Of a DNA stretch of 6,788 nucleotides, positions 4,899 through 6,788 are shown piece by piece. This stretch comes from an uncultured Bacteroidales bacterium (GTDB lineage Bacteria > Bacteroidota > Bacteroidia > Bacteroidales > UBA932), in contig CAMGTS010000069.1 of the NCBI GenBank assembly GCA_946062035.1, positions 1 to 6,788 on the forward strand, in the 5' to 3' direction. Numbering within the stretch: the first letter of the stretch is position 1; every line of letters begins with the position of its first letter. A model generated the notes under the pieces. The model saw only the letters and a list, made by a program, of their open reading frames with translations. It searched no databases and had not been told where the DNA came from. Made by a program: the position numbers and the translations under genes.

Positions 4899-6788
4899 AT
4901 GGAAAGATTGGACATAAGAAGGTTAAAGACCATCCTTAATATTAAAGGGAATTACTTTGCGATGGCGGTCGCTTTTGTCATCATGCTGTTGGTCTATCCT
5001 GTTGAAGGTAAATTCAAGTATTCGTATAAAAAGGGCGCTCCATGGACCTATGAGGATCTTACGGCTCCGATAGATTTTCCTATACTCAAAACACAGCAGG
5101 AGCTTTCGGCGGAAAAGAATGCCGCCGCCGGTAATGTCGTTCCATATTACATTTCACTCTCATCTGTCGTAAACCGTACAATAACAGAACTTTCCGAATC
5201 ATGTATAAAAAACGGGATCAATTCGGACACTCTGGAAACATTAAGAAACTCCCTCAAAAAAGTCTATGAGGTTGGTGTTCTTCCTTTGAAGGAGGTCTCA
5301 GACAAAGCTGTTTTTGTCAGAAACGGCAGGACCAACAATCAGGTTATAGAGTCTGATTTATTCACTCCTGATAAGGCTGTCAGGCAGATGAAGTCGGACT
5401 TGTTGGCGGAATATCCTCATGTTGAGGCGGATTCGCTTTTCGATATGCTTCGTCTGAATGATATCGTCTCTCCGAATCTGAGTTTCGATAAAAAGACTAC
5501 GGACGAATTACATCGTATGGCGTTAGATTACATTTCACCGACAAAAGGAATGTTTTATGCCGGTCAGACAATAGTCGTGAAAGGGGAGACTGTTACGGCG
5601 GATATCGCCCAACTGCTTGATTCATATAAGGCTGAATATAAGAAGAGTGTCGGGTTCTCAGGCAATATGGCGTTTCTTTATGCGGGACATGCGCTTGTCC
5701 TCATCGTACTCTTGTTCCTCATCTATCTGGTGGTTTATTTTTCGGATCAGGGAATTTTGAGGAAGCAGAATCAGTTTAATTTTATAATGTTTCTGACCTG
5801 CTTGAACTTCGTTTTGCCGATGTTGGTCAGAAAGGTGTCACCGGATTTGCTATATATTGTCCCACTTGCGGTTACAACGCTATATATAGCTGCGTTTATG
5901 TTTAACAGGGTTGTCCTTCCGCTATATATGGTGTCGATACTTCCGGTCATGATTATTGCGGAAAACGGGGTGGAGCTTTACATGATAAACGCTGTCGCCG
6001 GTGCGGTGGCTCTCTTTGCCACATCCGTCAATGACAAGGGGTGGGTGCAGTTTTTGAACGGCCTGTATATATTCCTCGCTACAGCTGTGGTCCATATCGG
6101 ATTTTCGTTATTCAATTCGGGAAATTTCGGAGACATAAACACCATGCTCTATCTTTTGATTTCAGCTTTTCTCGTTGTGATATGTTTCCCTATAACATTT
6201 CTTTTGGAGAAGATGTTCTATATGGTTTCATCTTCGACAATGAGAGATCTCTCAGATTTGGACAATCATGTACTGCGTGAACTTGAGAGAAAAGCTCCAG
6301 GGACATTCCAACACTGTCTTCATGTGGCGAATCTTGCGGAGAGGGCCGCTGCGGCGGTAGGGTGTCGGACCAGAGTGGCCAGAGCGGGCGCCCTTTATCA
6401 TGATATTGGGAAAATGACTAATCCACAGGCTTTTATAGAAAATCAGGCTCCCGGAGTGAACTACCATGCAGGGCTTACCGCCAAAGAGAGTGCGGCGGTA
6501 ATTATCAAGCATGTCGATGACGGTCTTGAGCTTGCCCGTAAATTCAAGATACCTGCTCCGATTTCAGATTTTATCTCATCTCATCATGCGCATTCGGTGA
6601 CCGGGTATTTCTATAATGTGTATTGCAACGAGGGGGGAAATCCGGACGATAAAGGCGATTTTACATACAAAGGTATGTTGCCTAAGACAAAGGAACAGGT
6701 TATAGTAATGATGGCTGATGCGGTCGAGGCGGCTTCAAGAAGTCTGAAGGAGTATTCTGAGGAAAATATATCTGCAATAGTAGATAAT
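4899..6788 (+). CDS. pgpH: PgpH-type 7TM-HD cyclic di-AMP phosphodiesterase, 3' end outside the window
   Basis: The frame is open from ATG 4899 to the right edge, giving 630 residues with perhaps 50-70 missing by comparison with the family. The start gives a short basic cytoplasmic end (MERLDIRRLK) before TM1 at about 20-37; there is no Shine-Dalgarno sequence. Residues about 40-250 form the extracytoplasmic 7TMR-HDED domain, starting WTYEDLTAPIDFPI. Seven membrane segments follow between about 257 and 437. The cytoplasmic HD domain begins near 465 and has a complete set of metal ligands: His472 (GTFQH), His501-Asp502 (HDIGK), His538, His562-His563 (SSHHAH) and Asp607 (MMADAVEA). Their spacing agrees, as I recall it, with the Listeria PgpH structure. 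The family hydrolyses cyclic di-AMP to pApA, a signal tied to potassium, osmotic and cell-wall control; the extracytoplasmic domain is thought to sense an unknown cue. All catalytic residues are present, so activity is expected. The gene diverges from the esterase and appears to have its own promoter. Confidence 0.93.
   Translation, partial: MERLDIRRLKTILNIKGNYFAMAVAFVIMLLVYPVEGKFKYSYKKGAPWTYEDLTAPIDFPILKTQQELSAEKNAAAGNVVPYYISLSSVVNRTITELSESCIKNGINSDTLETLRNSLKKVYEVGVLPLKEVSDKAVFVRNGRTNNQVIESDLFTPDKAVRQMKSDLLAEYPHVEADSLFDMLRLNDIVSPNLSFDKKTTDELHRMALDYISPTKGMFYAGQTIVVKGETVTADIAQLLDSYKAEYKKSVGFSGNMAFLYAGHALVLIVLLFLIYLVVYFSDQGILRKQNQFNFIMFLTCLNFVLPMLVRKVSPDLLYIVPLAVTTLYIAAFMFNRVVLPLYMVSILPVMIIAENGVELYMINAVAGAVALFATSVNDKGWVQFLNGLYIFLATAVVHIGFSLFNSGNFGDINTMLYLLISAFLVVICFPITFLLEKMFYMVSSSTMRDLSDLDNHVLRELERKAPGTFQHCLHVANLAERAAAAVGCRTRVARAGALYHDIGKMTNPQAFIENQAPGVNYHAGLTAKESAAVIIKHVDDGLELARKFKIPAPISDFISSHHAHSVTGYFYNVYCNEGGNPDDKGDFTYKGMLPKTKEQVIVMMADAVEAASRSLKEYSEENISAIVDN

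Noticed and set aside
6041..6512. Short open frames on both strands (6041-6280 plus, 6252-6512 minus) within the PgpH gene
   Set aside because: They overlap the membrane and HD domains of an intact conserved gene and show no features of their own.

Overview
The window looks like chromosomal DNA from a member of the Bacteroidales (Bacteroidota). Three things point there. There is a type V (FimA/Mfa-type) pilus-like surface lipoprotein with an acidic post-cysteine tract typical of surface-exposed lipoproteins in this phylum. The genes lack Shine-Dalgarno sequences and have A-rich leaders. Boxes matching TAnnTTTG, the phylum's -7 promoter element, lie upstream of two genes. The genus cannot be fixed from the sequence.

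Layout: (1) the 3' end of a probable FimB/Mfa2-like pilus protein runs in from the left edge and stops at 253. (2) After 14 bases comes a 785-residue lipoprotein (268-2625) with an N-terminal DUF4906/fimbrial-subunit-like module, one clear bacterial Ig-like (Big_2) domain, and further beta-rich segments; it is a candidate pilus-tip or surface adhesin. (3) After 44 bases with a possible internal promoter comes a membrane-anchored seven-bladed beta-propeller of the lactonase family (2670-3857). (4) On the opposite strand, with no base between the two stop codons, is a secreted esterase D-type alpha/beta hydrolase (3858-4661). (5) A 237-base divergent intergenic region (4662-4898) holds a candidate promoter and two inverted repeats. 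(6) A gene for a 7TM-HD protein of the PgpH type (4899 to the right edge, 3' end missing) is predicted to hydrolyse cyclic di-AMP.

The first two genes are probably one transcription unit that builds or decorates a surface appendage. The lactonase may be read from the same transcript and from its own promoter. The esterase and the PgpH gene diverge from a shared regulatory region; nothing in the sequence ties them functionally to the pilus genes. No tRNA, rRNA, CRISPR array, insertion sequence or phage gene was recognised. Most of the window is ordinary Bacteroidales content. The least ordinary items are the architecture of the large lipoprotein and the small regulatory signals between genes.
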